A DNA stretch of 21,042 nt from Chara braunii. Taxonomy: Eukaryota > Streptophyta > Charophyceae > Charales > Characeae. Below are positions 19,618 through 21,042 of the stretch, in pieces. The stretch covers positions 2,991,162 to 3,012,203 of the forward strand of contig BFEA01000138.1 in NCBI GenBank assembly GCA_003427395.1, read 5' to 3'. The notes beneath the pieces were generated by a model. The model was not told where the DNA came from and searched no databases. It was given only the letters and a program-made list of their open reading frames with translations. Position numbers and translations under genes: made by a program. The stretch's first letter is position 1. Every line of letters begins with the position of its first letter.

Positions 19618-21042
19618 CCTTGGGTTGACCCGGTCAAAGCAAGCAATACAACTTCATCCCACCTTCCCCCAGTTCATTTTGCTCGACTTCACTCAAGAAT
19701 TATCTGACCCCTCATACGTACTTGTTCGTTTAGCCTCCTACAAAACATGTCCTGGCATACATAACAAAACAAAAGTAGTATCCTTACATGTACATACTCA
19801 GATACCCAAGGATAAGAAATAGGGGCAGGGATCACACGCGTCAGACGAGGATATACCTGAAGTTCCCTGTCTCCAGAACCCCGCGTGGGTTCTGGTAGAG
19901 CTCCCGCAATCGGTGGGGCAACCTCCCACAGAGACCTTGGCGCGGACCTACGGGTTGCAATCCCGCCTGCCGCCTTCCTCTCGTAACATAGACTAGACTG
20001 AGATTAAGAAGGGTAGAAGTAGGAAAGCTAGACTCTCGAGATCCAAGGGCGGTGCACTCAACTCACAATGAGAGGGCCTTGAAGTCTGGAATCTCCTGAG
20101 GGCCTCGCAATGGTGGCCAAGAAAATCGCAGCAGCAAACAGTCAACCCTTGGTCGGATGTAGTCTCAACAGCCCCCTGACTGCCCTCCGTCAACCGCAGC
20201 ACCATTCCCCCTTCCTAAGCTCAATCCCTCGTTTGAGTCTTAACACCCCTCCCTAACCTGACCACGGCCGCACACAAGCCTGCAACAGTCCATATGCGCA
20301 GCCTCAGATGGCGATTACCAGCAACCGCAACAGCTGTCAGCAGCAGCGGTCCTAGTTCGCAACAGTACGCCGCAGCGTGCCGCAACAGCCAGCAACGGTC
20401 AATCAGCAGTCGACTGCCTGCAGTGTTAGTCCACGTCCATGTGCAACAGGCAACGGTAACTCGTGCTCAGTCCGCAGTAGCGGCAGTGTCCCCTAGCTTG
20501 TAGCAAAGGTTTAAGCAATCCACATCCAGGGACCCGCAACTCGAGCCTGGTATACCGCAGCAGTTTCCCACCGTCAATAATCGTAGCTCTTGCCTGTGCC
20601 TAGATGGCGATGCCACCGTGGCACGTGTAGTATGTTGCAGTTCGTAGTAATCCGCAACAACCTTGGGCAATCATCAGCAATCAGCATCTTAGACGCACGG
20701 CGGCCACCGCACCAGCAGATGATCCAGCAGCCTTTCAAGGTAACTCAGTGGCCTGCTACCACAGTCTCTTGGCCACAGAACTCACCAATAGTCCACAATC
20801 TANGATCCGAAATACACCGACTGTGCAGTGAGAGGGTATCAGTTAGTAGTCCGCACAACCATCGCTCCGCAACCCTCCAGAAGGCACAGTAGCCCATCCA
20901 GCCTCTGTGCCATGGTGCCCAACATCAGTCCACCCACAGCAGCAATCCGCGAGAACACAGCAGTAGTCACCCACTCACCGCAACAACAGCCTACCGACGA
21001 GGAGCGGTGCCAACAGCACGATCGGGTGACTCAACCACAATC

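Larger units (their letters stand above)
1..21042 (-). mobile_element. Giant decayed Ty3/Gypsy-type LTR retrotransposon, outer LTR ends outside the window
   Basis: The parts form one minus-strand element: tRNA-Asp-type primer-binding site at 16223-16242, gag at 13677-15956, protease/RT (inverted) at 12152-13676, RNase H and integrase at 9647-12162, a second gag-like gene at 7134-9409, a polypurine tract at 2443-2471, and directly repeated flanks (1-1960 and 19087-21042). RNase H preceding integrase is the Ty3/Gypsy order. If the LTR runs from 16245 to the equivalent of position 2442, its length is about 5.3 kb and the whole element about 24 kb. Frameshifts, stops and an inversion show this copy cannot act alone. 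An alternative is a composite of two nested elements, but no second PBS or LTR separates integrase from the second gag-like gene. Confidence 0.75.
16245..21042 (-). repeat. 5' LTR, inner part (outer end beyond window)
   Basis: The left border is placed at 16245, where the plus strand begins TGTCGAG (element sense ends in CA), two bases from the primer-binding site. The portion 19087-21042 matches 1-1960. In order it holds: 16245-17480 with no recognisable gene; 17579-17597 near-palindrome; 17844-17953 a repeated GC-box-like motif; 18340-19620 the AACTTA hairpin array; and a CAG/CAA-rich tract from about 20280. Its predicted outer end is near 21524, about 480 bases past the window. Promoter, transcription start and polyadenylation sites should be in this LTR, but I cannot place them. 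Many Ns lie between 18027 and 18675. Confidence 0.65.

Noticed and set aside
18350-19620. Telomere-like CCCTAA repeats
   Set aside because: CCCTAA occurs once per unit as part of CCCT-AACTTA-AGGG and is not in tandem.
18350-19620. CRISPR array
   Set aside because: Repeats are short and variable, spacers are not unique fixed-length sequences, and the context is a eukaryotic retrotransposon LTR.
1-21042. Terminal repeats as evidence of a circular molecule or assembly overlap
   Set aside because: The copies differ by about 50 substitutions and a 4-bp indel, and they fit as LTRs with the PBS and PPT.

Overview
The window looks like nuclear DNA of a plant or streptophyte alga. It has a Ty3/Gypsy-type pol, a primer-binding site matching plant tRNA-Asp, a U6 snRNA relic and eukaryotic splice-like signals. 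The Gag sequences remind me of charophyte (Chara-like) elements, but I cannot verify that. I see no intact host gene. Almost everything can be read as one very large, decayed LTR retrotransposon lying on the minus strand, with both of its outer ends outside the window.

Layout from left to right (element 3' to 5'): 1-2442 is the inner part of the 3' LTR. 2443-2471 is a purine tract in the element sense (21 A then GGAGGGGG), directly followed by TG, and is the polypurine tract. 2472-7133 is a long non-coding 3' region with a family of bulged hairpins, a (TC)24 microsatellite, a degenerate U6 snRNA copy, an A-rich stretch and a strong 30-nt hairpin. 7134-9409 is a broken gag-like gene with a CCHC knuckle, placed after integrase where other elements carry env-like or extra ORFs. 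9434-9670 looks like an intron. 9647-12162 encodes the end of reverse transcriptase, RNase H and integrase, with several stops and frameshifts. 12152-13676 encodes protease and the RT palm but on the PLUS strand: an internal inversion. 13677-15956 is the main gag, long and open, with a CCHC knuckle. 15957-16222 is the leader, 16223-16242 the primer-binding site, and 16245-21042 the inner part of the 5' LTR.

Positions 1-1960 and 19087-21042 are direct repeats about 97% identical by eye (roughly 50 substitutions, mostly transitions, and a 4-bp indel), offset by about 19.08 kb. Combined with the PBS and PPT, this predicts LTRs of about 5.3 kb, an internal region of 13.8 kb and an element of about 24 kb. 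Long LTRs, a tRNA-Asp primer, no visible chromodomain and an extra ORF behind integrase resemble the Tat/Athila/Ogre style of plant Ty3/Gypsy elements; lineage assignment is inference.

The least explained feature is inside the LTRs: at least 15 short units with a constant AACTTA loop flanked by arms that differ between units yet stay complementary within each unit (for example CTAAGC/GCTTAG, TNAGGC/GCCTAA, TGAGC/GCTCA). The first eight units sit on a period of about 63 bp. Such compensatory change suggests that a hairpin structure is maintained or was repeatedly regenerated. No function is known to me.
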